The notes: generated by a model not told the origin, from the letters alone. Positions 7,672 to 16,835 are shown, counted from the stretch's first letter. The stretch is DNA of 64,000 nucleotides from Bacteroidota bacterium (GCA_017860345.1 JAFNAV010000008.1:62001-126000); one strand, 5' to 3'. A program made the numbers and translations.

Positions 7672-9117
7672 TCATTTTTTCCTCGCCTTCAACTCCACTG
7701 TCCGAATCTTATCTTTGTACAAATTGTGTCCGTTCATTTTCACCACATCTAATGAGGCATCGGAGTTTTCGTCCCAGCGGCGACAGAGGTAAACCGAATC
7801 GTAGATTCTTCCAATCTGATATTCACGACTGATGCGCAATCCGAGTGCATAATCTTCACCATAACTGGTATTGGGAACCTTTATCTCGCGCAACACAGGC
7901 GTATAAAAAGCGCGGGGCGCACCCAGTCCATTGATGCGGAGAGCGTTGTTTCGTCCGTTTTCGGGCGTCCATTCTTTGTGGTCGATCAGTCCCGGAGCAA
8001 TGGGTTCCATGGCAAAGTTGGTCATGGTATAGGAGCCAATCACCATGGCGCAGTTTTGCTCGTAGAAAGCGTTCACTATTTTTTGCAGGGTGTTTTCGTT
8101 TTGATATACATCGTCGCTGTCGAGTTGTACGGCAAATTTCCCGCAACGGCTGTCGTGCACGCCTTCGTTCCAGCATCCGCCTATGCCGAGGTCGTTTCGT
8201 TCAGGAATTATGTGGACTACTTTTTTATCTGTTTTCGCAAATTCTTCAATCAGTTCCGAAGTTCCATCGTTGGAATAATTATCAATGATAATCAGGTTGA
8301 AGGGAAACGTTGTTTTTTGTATCAGTACCGATCGGATAGCGTCGCCAATGGTTTTTACACGGTTCTTTACAGGGATAATCACCGAAGCTTCCACGGGAAA
8401 ATTGCTTTCGCCAAACGCAATGGTTTTAAATTCGGGAGCCAGATAAGCACCAATTTGTTTTAAGTGATCGGTGCAGGCGGCTTCCATTTCAATTTGTACG
8501 GCACGGTTACGCGGATCCACATAATCGAACTGTTTTTCGCCGCTTTTGCGGGTGTCTAATTCCACTTCGGTGTACAGATATTCGTTGATATGAACCAGTT
8601 CGGCTTGTTGCGAAACCTTTAATCTGATATTGTAAAGTCCGGCAAACCGATATTCAGCATCTGTTTCCGCTACGGCTTTTTTCAGATGATCGGCGTTGTA
8701 AAACAGCACCGAACCGAAATTGAAATCGTCCCGCAGCGAGCCTTCCTGATAATCGATCACCGGATGAGCAGTGCGTACGCCGTTTTTGATCTCGTAATAG
8801 TCGGAATAAACCAGTCCGGCACGCGTATCTTCAGCAATTGTGCAGAAACGTTCGAGTGCAAACTGCCCGAACTCAAGCGGGCTTTCCTTTGTATAAATCA
8901 ATGAATACGGGGTGTCCGATAAGGCTGCAATTTTGCCGATAGTTGCAGAACTCTGCAAAGCATCAACAACAATGTTTTCGCAGCCGCTGATGGTTTCAGA
9001 GTCGTCTTTTACAAGCAGATATACTTTATTAATGAGGCTGGATTTCTGGATTTGCGCAACAGTGTTCTGTGTGGCTGCGATGTTGTTGCAAATAAGGAAA
9101 CAATTGATTTTTGACAT
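7672..9117 (-). CDS. Family 2 glycosyltransferase
   Basis: A 481-residue protein. The C-terminal half (about residues 240-470) is a GT-A fold GT2 domain: 'ASVIIPVKNRVKTIGDAI', then 'IIIDNYSNDGTSELI', then the metal-binding 'QLDSDDVY'. The N-terminal 230 residues look like a degenerate nucleotide-sugar-binding half that I cannot assign. No membrane segment is visible, so the enzyme is probably cytosolic or peripheral. It starts the minus-strand run GT2, DUF4922, transglutaminase-like, SpoIID/LytB, AmpG-like. Donor and acceptor are unknown. A -7 box (TATTTTTG) lies about 26 bases upstream. Confidence 0.83.
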   Translation of the reverse strand: MSKINCFLICNNIAATQNTVAQIQKSSLINKVYLLVKDDSETISGCENIVVDALQSSATIGKIAALSDTPYSLIYTKESPLEFGQFALERFCTIAEDTRAGLVYSDYYEIKNGVRTAHPVIDYQEGSLRDDFNFGSVLFYNADHLKKAVAETDAEYRFAGLYNIRLKVSQQAELVHINEYLYTEVELDTRKSGEKQFDYVDPRNRAVQIEMEAACTDHLKQIGAYLAPEFKTIAFGESNFPVEASVIIPVKNRVKTIGDAIRSVLIQKTTFPFNLIIIDNYSNDGTSELIEEFAKTDKKVVHIIPERNDLGIGGCWNEGVHDSRCGKFAVQLDSDDVYQNENTLQKIVNAFYEQNCAMVIGSYTMTNFAMEPIAPGLIDHKEWTPENGRNNALRINGLGAPRAFYTPVLREIKVPNTSYGEDYALGLRISREYQIGRIYDSVYLCRRWDENSDASLDVVKMNGHNLYKDKIRTVELKARKK

Positions 9118-9142
9118 GGAGATATATAATTGAATTCGATGT

Positions 9143-9150
9143 CAAAAATA
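9143..9150 (-). promoter_or_regulatory. -7 promoter box of the GT2-to-AmpG gene run
   Basis: On the minus strand TATTTTTG matches TAnnTTTG and precedes the first gene of the five-gene run. No clear -33 TTTG is seen. Confidence 0.45.
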
Positions 9151-9309
9151 CTACTAAATTTTAAATTACGCATTAGTTCAGGAGCCAGGAATTAATTCCG
9201 GATACAGATGCTGAAAATATCAGCTGGAAATTTTTTAGTTTGATGATTTTTTTTGCGGGTAGCATTCGAGCACTGCTTGTGTTTCAGTTAGTATCTGAGA
9301 AATAAATTA

Positions 9310-9317
9310 TATCTTTG
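9310..9317 (+). promoter_or_regulatory. -7 promoter box of the amino-sugar kinase gene
   Basis: TATCTTTG matches TAnnTTTG exactly and lies 26 bases before the start codon. It is divergent from the GT2 promoter about 160 bases away. Confidence 0.55.
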
Positions 9318-9343
9318 TCATTAGAAAAAAAGAGAAAACAAAC

Positions 9344-10213
9344 ATGATTGATTCAGCAATAATCTCACAATCTTCAGGAGTAAAATTAATAGCAGATAGT
9401 GGTTCCACCAAAACACACTGGTGTGTGATGTCGGGTGGAGTGATTGAAAAAGAAGTTGTTACGGGAGGTGTTAATCCCTTTTACCAGACTCAGCAGGATA
9501 TTGTGTCTCTACTGGATAGTCAGTTGGTGGCAGAGCTGAAAGATTATGTTATTGATGAAATTTATTTCTACGGAGCCGGTTGCGCCTTTCCTGATAAAAA
9601 ACTGATTGTAAGTCAGGCTCTGGTTCGTTTCTTCGGTCAGGCCACGGTAGCTGTTCAGAGTGATTTGTTGGGAGCTGCCCGCTCGTTATTTCAGCACGAA
9701 GCCGGCATTGCGTGCATATTGGGCACAGGCTCTAATTCCTGTTATTACAATGGTCGGGAAATTGTACAAAACATTTCGCCGCTGGGTTTTATTCTGGGCG
9801 ATGAAGGAAGCGGGGCTGTGTTGGGCAAACTGTTTGTGGCTGATTGTCTTAAAAATCAATTGCCCGAGTGGATTAGCGAAAAATTTTTAGATGAATATGA
9901 ACTTACACCCGCTGCAATTTTAGACCGCGTTTACAAACAACCTTTCCCAAATCGTTTTCTGGCACAATTTACGCCTTTTATACTCGAACATATTGAAGAG
10001 CCGGCTATTTTTAATTTGGTTTTTGATTCTTTCGATGCCTTTCTTACCCGTAATGTACTGCAATATTCCCTCGACGAACTTCGGGTAGGTTTTATTGGCT
10101 CCATTGCATATTATTTCCGCGATACGCTGGAGATTGTTACTTCGGAGTGTGGCATTGTGGTGTCGGATATTGTGAAGAGCCCGATGGAAGGATTGGTAAG
10201 GTATCATGCTTAG
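9344..10213 (+). CDS. BadF/BadG-type amino-sugar kinase (probable MurNAc/GlcNAc kinase)
   Basis: A 289-residue ASKHA-fold kinase of the BadF/BadG/BcrA/BcrD ATPase group that contains N-acetylglucosamine kinases and MurK. The phosphate-1 loop is 'IADSGSTKTHW' near residue 17; 'GTGSNSCYYNG' and 'GDEGSGAVLG' form the phosphate-2 and adenosine regions. The gene directly precedes murQ, and MurQ needs MurNAc 6-phosphate, so phosphorylation of MurNAc (and perhaps GlcNAc) is the best guess. Most relatives begin close to the phosphate loop; here about 14 extra residues precede it, so an internal start is possible but no better one is seen. Confidence 0.83.
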   Translation: MIDSAIISQSSGVKLIADSGSTKTHWCVMSGGVIEKEVVTGGVNPFYQTQQDIVSLLDSQLVAELKDYVIDEIYFYGAGCAFPDKKLIVSQALVRFFGQATVAVQSDLLGAARSLFQHEAGIACILGTGSNSCYYNGREIVQNISPLGFILGDEGSGAVLGKLFVADCLKNQLPEWISEKFLDEYELTPAAILDRVYKQPFPNRFLAQFTPFILEHIEEPAIFNLVFDSFDAFLTRNVLQYSLDELRVGFIGSIAYYFRDTLEIVTSECGIVVSDIVKSPMEGLVRYHA

Positions 10214-10349
10214 CTTATTGTAAATTATTACAGAGTTACCGAGAAGAAAATATTGTAATACTTATAATGTTTAACAAAACGCCCAAGTGTAAGTTTACTC
10301 ACACAAGAAAATGATTAACAAAACCGACATCACCTCAATCAGGCGGAAA

Positions 10350-10377
10350 GCCTCTCTTTTGGGGAGGTTGGAGGGGC
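10350..10377. repeat. Single GC-rich palindromic repeat, variant form
   Basis: The stretch GCCTCTCTTTTGGGGAGG followed by TTGGAGGGGCT resembles the CCCCTAAAGGGG repeat family, with CCTC..GAGG as the palindromic core. It lies just before murQ, about 11 bases from the start codon, and could form a hairpin in the leader. Confidence 0.6.
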
Positions 10378-10387
10378 TATTAAAAAG

Positions 10388-11251
10388 ATGAAAAAGGAAT
10401 ATAATAACGAGTCTCATCAGGCTTGCTCTGCTGAGTTTAGTAACATTACCGAGCAGTCATCGCTATACAGTAATCTTGAAAACAAGTCCGTTGCCGAGAT
10501 TATTTCTGATATTAACGCAGAGGATTTAAAAGTGGCTGTGGCTGTACAGGGAGTGCTGGCTCAGGTTGAAACTGTTGTGTCGGCTGTTGCAGAGCGCATG
10601 AGTTTGGGTGGACGCCTTTTTTATATCGGAGCTGGTACAAGTGGTCGTCTTGGCGTGCTTGACGCTTCGGAAATTCCTCCAACTTTCGGGATGCCTCAGG
10701 GTGTGGTGATTGGAGTGATTGCGGGTGGCGAAAAGGCGCTTCGCTTTCCGGTAGAAAATGCCGAGGATGATGCTGAGCAGGGCTGGAAAGATTTGCAGGA
10801 ATTGAAGATTAACCGGCATGATTCGGTAATAGGAATAGCGGCTTCGGGCAAAACGCCTTATGTTGTCGGGGCTTTGCAACAGGCAAGCAAACAAGGTATT
10901 TTTACCGGATGCATCACTTGCAATGCTGGTTCGCCGTTGGCTGCTGTTGCCGGGGTAAAGATAGAAATTATAGTAGGCCCGGAGTATGTAAGCGGTAGCA
11001 CCCGCATGAAATCGGGTACGGCCACCAAAATGGTGCTGAATATGATATCGACAGCCGTTATGATTCGCTTAGGTCGTGTGAAGGGAAATAAAATGGTGAA
11101 TCTCCAACTTACCAATGCCAAACTGATTGACCGTGGAGCACGCATATTGGCCGAAGAGCTTGGCATTGCTTACGAACAGGCCGGCAATTTGCTGCAACTG
11201 CATGGATCGGTACAGGCCGCTATCGAGGCATTTAAATCAAACCCCCAATAA
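10388..11251 (+). CDS. murQ: N-acetylmuramic acid 6-phosphate etherase
   Basis: A 287-residue SIS-domain lyase that cleaves the D-lactyl ether of MurNAc 6-phosphate, giving GlcNAc 6-phosphate and D-lactate. The signatures are complete: 'GAGTSGRLGVLDASEIPP' (catalytic Glu in ASE, about residue 97) and 'SGSTRMKSGTATKMVLN' (about 203-219). Length is slightly short of the usual 295-305. It lies 174 bases after the kinase gene on the same strand; a GC-rich repeat sits in the gap. With the kinase and the AmpG-like permease it outlines a peptidoglycan amino-sugar salvage route. Confidence 0.95.
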   Translation: MKKEYNNESHQACSAEFSNITEQSSLYSNLENKSVAEIISDINAEDLKVAVAVQGVLAQVETVVSAVAERMSLGGRLFYIGAGTSGRLGVLDASEIPPTFGMPQGVVIGVIAGGEKALRFPVENAEDDAEQGWKDLQELKINRHDSVIGIAASGKTPYVVGALQQASKQGIFTGCITCNAGSPLAAVAGVKIEIIVGPEYVSGSTRMKSGTATKMVLNMISTAVMIRLGRVKGNKMVNLQLTNAKLIDRGARILAEELGIAYEQAGNLLQLHGSVQAAIEAFKSNPQ

Positions 11252-11265
11252 CTGATATAAAACAA

Positions 11266-11306
11266 ACAACACCCCGGATATATAAAATTTCCGGGGTGTT
11301 ATTTGT
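11266..11306. terminator. Bidirectional terminator between murQ and lysA
   Basis: AACACCCCGGA pairs with TCCGGGGTGTT around a short AT loop, with A-rich and T-rich flanks. The two genes converge here, so the hairpin can serve both. Confidence 0.75.
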
Positions 11307-11320
11307 TCTGTATCTTCAAT

Positions 11321-12484
11321 TTAGATAGCTAAATCGTCCGAAGTATATGCTTTGGGTAGCTTGCGCAAGTTGTATTGCGAAGCCATTATTTCGCCATAAG
11401 CTCCTGCCGAACGCAGAGCAATGAGGTCGCCACGTTGGGTAGCATTCATGGAGTAGTCTTTAGCAAAGGTATCCGACGATTCGCAAATTGGTCCTACCAC
11501 ATCGTATTTTTCTTCGGGCAGTTCCGATGTCAGGTTTTCGATACGGTGGTATGCCTGGTACAATGCCGGACGGATAAGTTCGGTAAAACCGGCATCGAGT
11601 ATGGCAAATTTTTTAGAAGTACCTTCTTTGACGTATAATACTTTGGATATCAAGCTTCCACACTGAGCTACTACTGCACGTCCCAGTTCAAAATGGAGCG
11701 TTTGTCCGGTACGTAAAGTAAGGTGTTTGCTGAAAATATTAAAGTAGCTTTGAAAATCAGGTATCGGAAAATGGTTCGGGTGTTCGTAGTTGATTCCCAA
11801 TCCGCCACCTACATTGATGTGCTCAAGCTTTACCCCGCGCGATTCAAAATGTTCCTGAATTTCATTGACTTTCACGCTCAGGTCTTCAAACGAACTCATA
11901 TCGGTGATTTGTGAGCCGATATGAAAGTGAATGCCTTCCATTTTGATATGGGGTAAAGTAAGTACCAAATCGGTAACTTTATCCAAATCGGTGAGGTTAA
12001 TTCCAAATTTATTCTCGTTAAGCCCCGTAGTAATGTAGTGGTGTGTATGTGCGCTCACATTGGGGTTGATACGTAAAGCCACACGGGCAATTTTGCCTTT
12101 TGCACCGGCCATTTCGTTTATCACCTCCAGTTCCGGAATTGATTCTACGTTAAAGCAGAAAATATCATTATCCAGACCGAGTTCAATTTCCCAGTCGGCT
12201 TTACCCACGCCGGCAAAAACCACTTTCGAAGCAGGGATGCCTGCGTCAAGAGCTGCCTGCACCTCGCCACCGCTTACGCAGTCGGCACCCAGTCCGGCAT
12301 CCTTAATAGTTTTAAGAACCAGAGGGTTCACATTGGCTTTCAGTGCATAATGCACCTGAAAACTTTTTCCGGCTGTTTGCGCGTTAATTTCGCTCAAAGT
12401 CGCCCGAAGCACCTCCAGATCGTAGTAATAGAAAGGAGTTTGTAGCGCTTTAAATTTATTTACAGGATAGTTTGCTTTTGTCAT
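11321..12484 (-). CDS. lysA: Diaminopimelate decarboxylase
   Basis: A 387-residue PLP enzyme of the fold III (alanine racemase-like) group that converts meso-diaminopimelate to lysine. The PLP Lys is in 'QVHYALKANVNP' (about residue 49), the glycine loop is 'NVGGGLGINYEHP' (about 217), the substrate-binding Cys is in 'GPICESSDTFA' (about 337), and 'SAGAYG' is near 363. Length is slightly below the usual 400-420 but all motifs are present. It follows lysC on the same strand after 140 bases, so the first and last steps of lysine synthesis are clustered. Confidence 0.93.
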   Translation of the reverse strand: MTKANYPVNKFKALQTPFYYYDLEVLRATLSEINAQTAGKSFQVHYALKANVNPLVLKTIKDAGLGADCVSGGEVQAALDAGIPASKVVFAGVGKADWEIELGLDNDIFCFNVESIPELEVINEMAGAKGKIARVALRINPNVSAHTHHYITTGLNENKFGINLTDLDKVTDLVLTLPHIKMEGIHFHIGSQITDMSSFEDLSVKVNEIQEHFESRGVKLEHINVGGGLGINYEHPNHFPIPDFQSYFNIFSKHLTLRTGQTLHFELGRAVVAQCGSLISKVLYVKEGTSKKFAILDAGFTELIRPALYQAYHRIENLTSELPEEKYDVVGPICESSDTFAKDYSMNATQRGDLIALRSAGAYGEIMASQYNLRKLPKAYTSDDLAI

Positions 12485-12624
12485 TTTTAAGTTAGTCAGT
12501 TACCGGTTACACTTGTATTTTGAAATTGTAACTTGTAACAAAGAATCAAAAAGATTAGTTCAAAACCACAAGCCGGAAGCTGCCGTAAGTTGTATGTAAC
12601 CAACTCCGGCACATCCGGTTTTTA

Positions 12625-13938
12625 TCAATTAAATAGTCCCTGACTTAAAGCGTTTAATGCACGCTTTTTGTCTTCCGATTTAATCAGGAACGAAATATTA
12701 TAATTGCTTCCTCCGTACGAAATCATGCGTACGGGTATCTCTTTCATCGAGTTTACAGCTTTAGCCTGAAATCCTACGTTTTCGGCAGGAAGGTCACCTA
12801 CCACACAGATAATCACCATATCAGTATCAACGGTAACAGTGCCGAGTTTTTTCAGACTGTTCAGAATTTCGTCTAATCGTTTGGTGTTGTCAATAGTAAC
12901 TGATACGCCTACTTCCGAAGTTGTAATCATATCAATAGAAGTCTGATACGATTCAAAAATTTCGAAAACCTTACGTAAAAATCCGTGTGCCAGCAACATA
13001 CGTCCCGACTTGATTTTTATTGCCGTGATACCGTCTTTGGCTGCCACAGCCTGGATAGTGCCTTTTTTGCTCTGCATGGAGATAAGCGTACCCGGCGCAT
13101 CCGGTTCCATGGTATTGAGCAGGCGCACCGGAATGTTATTCAGTTTTGCTGGCAGTATGCAGGTTGGGTGCAGAATTTTTGCACCAAAATAGGCAAGTTC
13201 TGCCGCTTCTTCAAAATGCAGGAAAGGTACCGGCGTAGTTTTTTCCACGTAGCGCGGGTCATTGTTGTGCATTCCGTCTATATCAGTCCAAATCTGTATT
13301 TCGTCAGCTTTAATAGCAGCTCCGATAAGCGAAGCAGTATAGTCGCTGCCGCCACGTTGGAGGTTGTCAATTTCGCCATAAAAATTACGGCAAATATATC
13401 CCTGAGTAATATAGTAAGTTTTGCCCGGTTGCTCAATCAGGAATTTCTCCAGATTTTCGGCAATATAAGCAGTATCCGGCTCCGAATTTTTGTCAATGCG
13501 CATAAATTCGAGTGCAGGAAGCAGCTCACTGTTTTGGCCTTGCTCCAGCAGATAAAGCTGAAACATATTGGTAGATAGCAATTCACCCTCAGCCAGAATA
13601 GCTTTTTCTTCAAAAAGGGTAAATACCGATTTTGAGAAAGACCGCAAATATTCAAAATGAGATTTTATAACCTTGGTAGCTTCCGTTTTATAGGTGTCGG
13701 TTGCATACAGTTCCGCTATCACATCAACGTATTTTTGCTCCAGCGTGTTGATGCGTTCAAGAGCTCCGGCAGTATTGTTTTTATAAAAATAATCCGAAAT
13801 TTCAACAAGGCTGTTTGTAGTTCCGGACATAGCCGAAAGTACCACAATCTTTTGTTCGCCATCGCAAATAAGCTTGGCAACGTCTTTCATACGTGCTGCC
13901 GATCCTACGGATGTTCCTCCGAATTTTAAAACTTTCAT
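12625..13938 (-). CDS. lysC: Aspartate kinase
   Basis: A 437-residue monofunctional aspartokinase, the first step to lysine, threonine and methionine. The N-terminal 'MKVLKFGGTSVGSA' motif binds ATP, 'LQRGGSDYTASLIGAA' (about residue 188) is the family signature, and two C-terminal ACT domains (about 295-437) would sense an amino acid. There is no fused homoserine dehydrogenase. It lies next to lysA, which suggests a lysine-directed isoenzyme. The leader of under 130 bases shows no lysine riboswitch. A -7 box (TACTTTTG, minus strand) is at 13982-13989. Confidence 0.93.
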   Translation of the reverse strand: MKVLKFGGTSVGSAARMKDVAKLICDGEQKIVVLSAMSGTTNSLVEISDYFYKNNTAGALERINTLEQKYVDVIAELYATDTYKTEATKVIKSHFEYLRSFSKSVFTLFEEKAILAEGELLSTNMFQLYLLEQGQNSELLPALEFMRIDKNSEPDTAYIAENLEKFLIEQPGKTYYITQGYICRNFYGEIDNLQRGGSDYTASLIGAAIKADEIQIWTDIDGMHNNDPRYVEKTTPVPFLHFEEAAELAYFGAKILHPTCILPAKLNNIPVRLLNTMEPDAPGTLISMQSKKGTIQAVAAKDGITAIKIKSGRMLLAHGFLRKVFEIFESYQTSIDMITTSEVGVSVTIDNTKRLDEILNSLKKLGTVTVDTDMVIICVVGDLPAENVGFQAKAVNSMKEIPVRMISYGGSNYNISFLIKSEDKKRALNALSQGLFN

Positions 13939-13981
13939 TTCTTTCGTGTTGAATTTTTACTGAATTTAATTTTTTGAACCG

Positions 13982-13989
13982 CAAAAGTA
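13982..13989 (-). promoter_or_regulatory. -7 promoter box of lysC
   Basis: On the minus strand TACTTTTG matches TAnnTTTG about 44 bases upstream of the lysC start. Confidence 0.5.
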
Positions 13990-14035
13990 ATAAATTTTAT
14001 CGGTTTTTCCCATTGGCAAATCCGATAAATTACTT

Positions 14036-14043
14036 TACATTTG
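14036..14043 (+). promoter_or_regulatory. -7 promoter box of the GH9 gene
   Basis: TACATTTG matches TAnnTTTG and lies about 20 bases before the start codon; it is divergent from the lysC promoter. Confidence 0.5.
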
Positions 14044-14063
14044 CAAAATAAAGCATCAAAAAG

Positions 14064-16625
14064 ATGATAAAAAAGTTATTTTTAACCTGTCTTTTGTTTT
14101 TATTATGTCTTTTTACAGTGTCCGGAGTCGATGCCAGGATACGTATAAATTTGATGGGGTATAAGCCGAACGCTCAGAAAAGAGCTGTTCTGCTGAGCGA
14201 GTCGCCTCTGAAAATTGACAGGTTTGCGATTTATGATGCCCTTACGAATAAAAAAATGGCTGACTTTAAGTCGGTTGCTCCATACGGACAGTTTGATAAA
14301 TTCGCCACCGTCACGATACTTGATTTTTCGAAATTCAATACCGAAGGCAGTTTTTACATCAAGGCAGGAGAGTTTTATTCACCAAGGATACATATTGGGG
14401 TTGATGTTTACAGGGGGAGCGCCGACTTTCTTCTGAATTTTTTGCGTCTTCAGCGCTGTGGATACAATCCTGTTCTTAAAGATGTATGTCACCCCAACGA
14501 TGGCTTTATAACTGACGGAAAACATCCGGAAACAGCTTCGGACGAGGGGGTAATGCCAGCTCTGACCGATGTAAGTGGTGGTTGGCACGATGGCACTCAC
14601 TATATGAAAAATGGAGCTAAAACTGCCAGTATGGTATTTCAGTTGCTTTTTGCTTATAGAATGAATCCTCAGGCATTTGGCGATAAGTTTGATGAAAATG
14701 GCAACGGAATTCCGAATAATATCCCCGATGTGATTGATGAAGCTAAGTGGGGGTTGGATTGGCTTCTGAAAATGTATCCTGATAAAAATACCATTTACCA
14801 TCAGGTAGGTGATAATCGTGGAAATGAGTCTTATGAACTGCCCGAAGATGATATAACAGATTATAGCATGGGTAACGGCAAAGAGCGACCAGTATACATA
14901 GCTACCGGAAAACAACAGGGACTTGCAGGATTTACCAATAATTCCTCGGGTATAGCTTCGGTTGCAGGGAAGTACGCATCGGCCTTTGCGTTGGGTTCGC
15001 TCATTATGTATAATTTTTATCCTGTTTATGCAGATTCGCTGGATGTTAAGGCGCGTGAGATTTATGAGGCCGGTCGCAGTTCGCAGGGGGTAACGCAGAG
15101 CGTGCCCGGTAATTCCGACGACTATGATAAAGAGGAAAACTGGGCTGATGATATGGAATTGGCTGCCAGTCAGCTTTACAACCTGAGTTTTGAGCCGCGC
15201 TATTTGCACGAGGCCGTTTTGTACGGACGGATGGAGCCTGTAATTCCTTGGATATTTGCCGATTCGGCCATGTATAATCAATGGTTTCCGTTGACGAATT
15301 ATGGTCATTTTGTGTTGGCTAATATGGAAAAACCAGCTTTGAAAAAAGAATTCCTGCAAAACCTGATAACCAACCTGCAGAGAGCCGACCTCAAACGTCA
15401 GGAAAACCCTTTCGGAGTGGCTGTGCCCATGATAAGGGGTTCGAATAACTATGCGGTGGCCATGGCTACCCAATGTAATTTGTATCGCAGTTATACGGGC
15501 GATACTACCTTTGTCAATCTGGAGAATGCGCTTGTCGATTGGATATTCGGCTGCAATCCGTGGGGAGTAAGCATGGTGGTAGATATGCCGGAACATGGCT
15601 ATACGCCATCAAATCCGGCTTCGCCATTAGCGCAGAAATATGGAGTGCCCCTTTCCGGTGGTTTGGTAAACGGGCCGGTGCAAAAAGAGATTTACGAATA
15701 CGTCAAAAATCAGAAAGCGCCCAAAGCCGATAGTTTTAAAAATTTTCAAACGGAATGGGCTGTTTACAACGACTATAGTTCGGATAAGCTTACCAACGAA
15801 CCCACCATAGATGGTACTACATCGCTTATGTATCTGCTTTCGGCTCGGCAATTTGAGGAAAAAGAAGTTAAGCAAACCGATAAAAATCAGTATTATCAGG
15901 GAGGTATTATCCGCACCAATCCGAATAAAAAACAAATTGCGCTGATATTCAGTGGGCATGAACTTTCGGACGGCAAACAAACCATCCTCGAAACCTTAAA
16001 AAGATTAGATATAAAAGCTTCGTTCTTTCTTACCGGCGACTTTTTGCGCAAAGGTCAGAATCATAAAGCCATTAAGCAGATGGTAAAAGGGGGTCACTAT
16101 GTTGGCCCGCATTCCGACAAATACATGCTTTACACCCAGCCCAAAGAAGCTGATAACCTGAAAGTAAGCAAGCGTACCTTTGAAAAAGATTTGGAACGGA
16201 ACTACTATGAGCTATCCAGATTTGGAGTTCCGAAAGCCAGCGCTCCTTTTTTGCTGCCACCCCAAAGAGCATATAACGACAGTATAACCAAATGGAGTAA
16301 CGATTTGGGAGTAACTGTTATAGGCAATACACCGGGTTTGCGTTCGGATTACGACATTACTGTCCCGGATATGCGAAGAGATTATTTTTCCAACATCGAA
16401 ATATATAATCAGATATTATCGGTAGAAAGTAAAAGAGGGTTGAATGGTTATATCATGATGTTTCACATGGGGGCTGATAAAAAGAGAACGGATAAATTTT
16501 ATGTTGAATTAGAATCGTTGCTTAGTCAGCTGAAATACAGGGGGTATGAATTTGTTGACCTCTACGAAGCAACGGGCCTGCATGTGAAAGAAAATGGTAA
16601 AAATAAAAAAAGAAAGAACCCTTGA
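14064..16625 (+). CDS. Exported GH9-like glycoside hydrolase fused to a deacetylase-like domain
   Basis: An 853-residue exported protein. A signal peptide (residues 1-25) is followed by an Ig-like cellulase N-terminal domain (about 26-110), a GH9 (alpha/alpha)6 catalytic domain (about 112-610) and a polysaccharide-deacetylase-like NodB fold (about 625-840). GH9 enzymes use two Asp in a DxxD context as base; here the segment is 'GGWHDGTHY', so the first Asp (176) is kept and the second is His (179). The acid Glu is present in 'TNEPTIDG' (Glu579). In the NodB part the first motif reads 'FSGHELSDG' and the second 'GPHSDKYMLY', both degenerate. Substrate is unknown. The end overlaps an AT-rich hairpin. 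Confidence 0.85.
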   Translation: MIKKLFLTCLLFLLCLFTVSGVDARIRINLMGYKPNAQKRAVLLSESPLKIDRFAIYDALTNKKMADFKSVAPYGQFDKFATVTILDFSKFNTEGSFYIKAGEFYSPRIHIGVDVYRGSADFLLNFLRLQRCGYNPVLKDVCHPNDGFITDGKHPETASDEGVMPALTDVSGGWHDGTHYMKNGAKTASMVFQLLFAYRMNPQAFGDKFDENGNGIPNNIPDVIDEAKWGLDWLLKMYPDKNTIYHQVGDNRGNESYELPEDDITDYSMGNGKERPVYIATGKQQGLAGFTNNSSGIASVAGKYASAFALGSLIMYNFYPVYADSLDVKAREIYEAGRSSQGVTQSVPGNSDDYDKEENWADDMELAASQLYNLSFEPRYLHEAVLYGRMEPVIPWIFADSAMYNQWFPLTNYGHFVLANMEKPALKKEFLQNLITNLQRADLKRQENPFGVAVPMIRGSNNYAVAMATQCNLYRSYTGDTTFVNLENALVDWIFGCNPWGVSMVVDMPEHGYTPSNPASPLAQKYGVPLSGGLVNGPVQKEIYEYVKNQKAPKADSFKNFQTEWAVYNDYSSDKLTNEPTIDGTTSLMYLLSARQFEEKEVKQTDKNQYYQGGIIRTNPNKKQIALIFSGHELSDGKQTILETLKRLDIKASFFLTGDFLRKGQNHKAIKQMVKGGHYVGPHSDKYMLYTQPKEADNLKVSKRTFEKDLERNYYELSRFGVPKASAPFLLPPQRAYNDSITKWSNDLGVTVIGNTPGLRSDYDITVPDMRRDYFSNIEIYNQILSVESKRGLNGYIMMFHMGADKKRTDKFYVELESLLSQLKYRGYEFVDLYEATGLHVKENGKNKKRKNP

Positions 16626-16640
16626 GGCACTTTCTTTTTT
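16608..16640 (+). terminator. Possible terminator overlapping the GH9 stop codon
   Basis: AAAAAGAAAG pairs with CTTTCTTTTT around a 13-base loop that contains the stop codon. The stem is A-T rich, so this is tentative. Confidence 0.4.
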
Positions 16641-16647
16641 ACTACCG

Positions 16648-16722
<75 letters not shown>

Positions 16723-16835
16723 GTGTTTTGCGGTTGCAAAGATAATACAGCATTCGGGAATGTGCAATAGCTGAGCATAAAAAACAAACTTTTTTTACAA
16801 CTGATTGAACTACTATTAAATACGAAAAAGAATTC

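Noticed and set aside
12540-12620. A hairpin between lysC and lysA as a terminator
   Set aside because: The stem CCGGATGTGCCG/CGGCAGCTTCCGG is imperfect and has no clear T run, so it was left out of the feature list.
13939-14063. A lysine riboswitch in front of lysC
   Set aside because: The gap is only about 125 bases and shows no conserved hairpin set; both promoters fill it.
14379-15596. A 405-residue open frame on the minus strand
   Set aside because: It is antisense to the GH9 catalytic domain, which carries clear motifs on the plus strand; the antisense product shows no domain.
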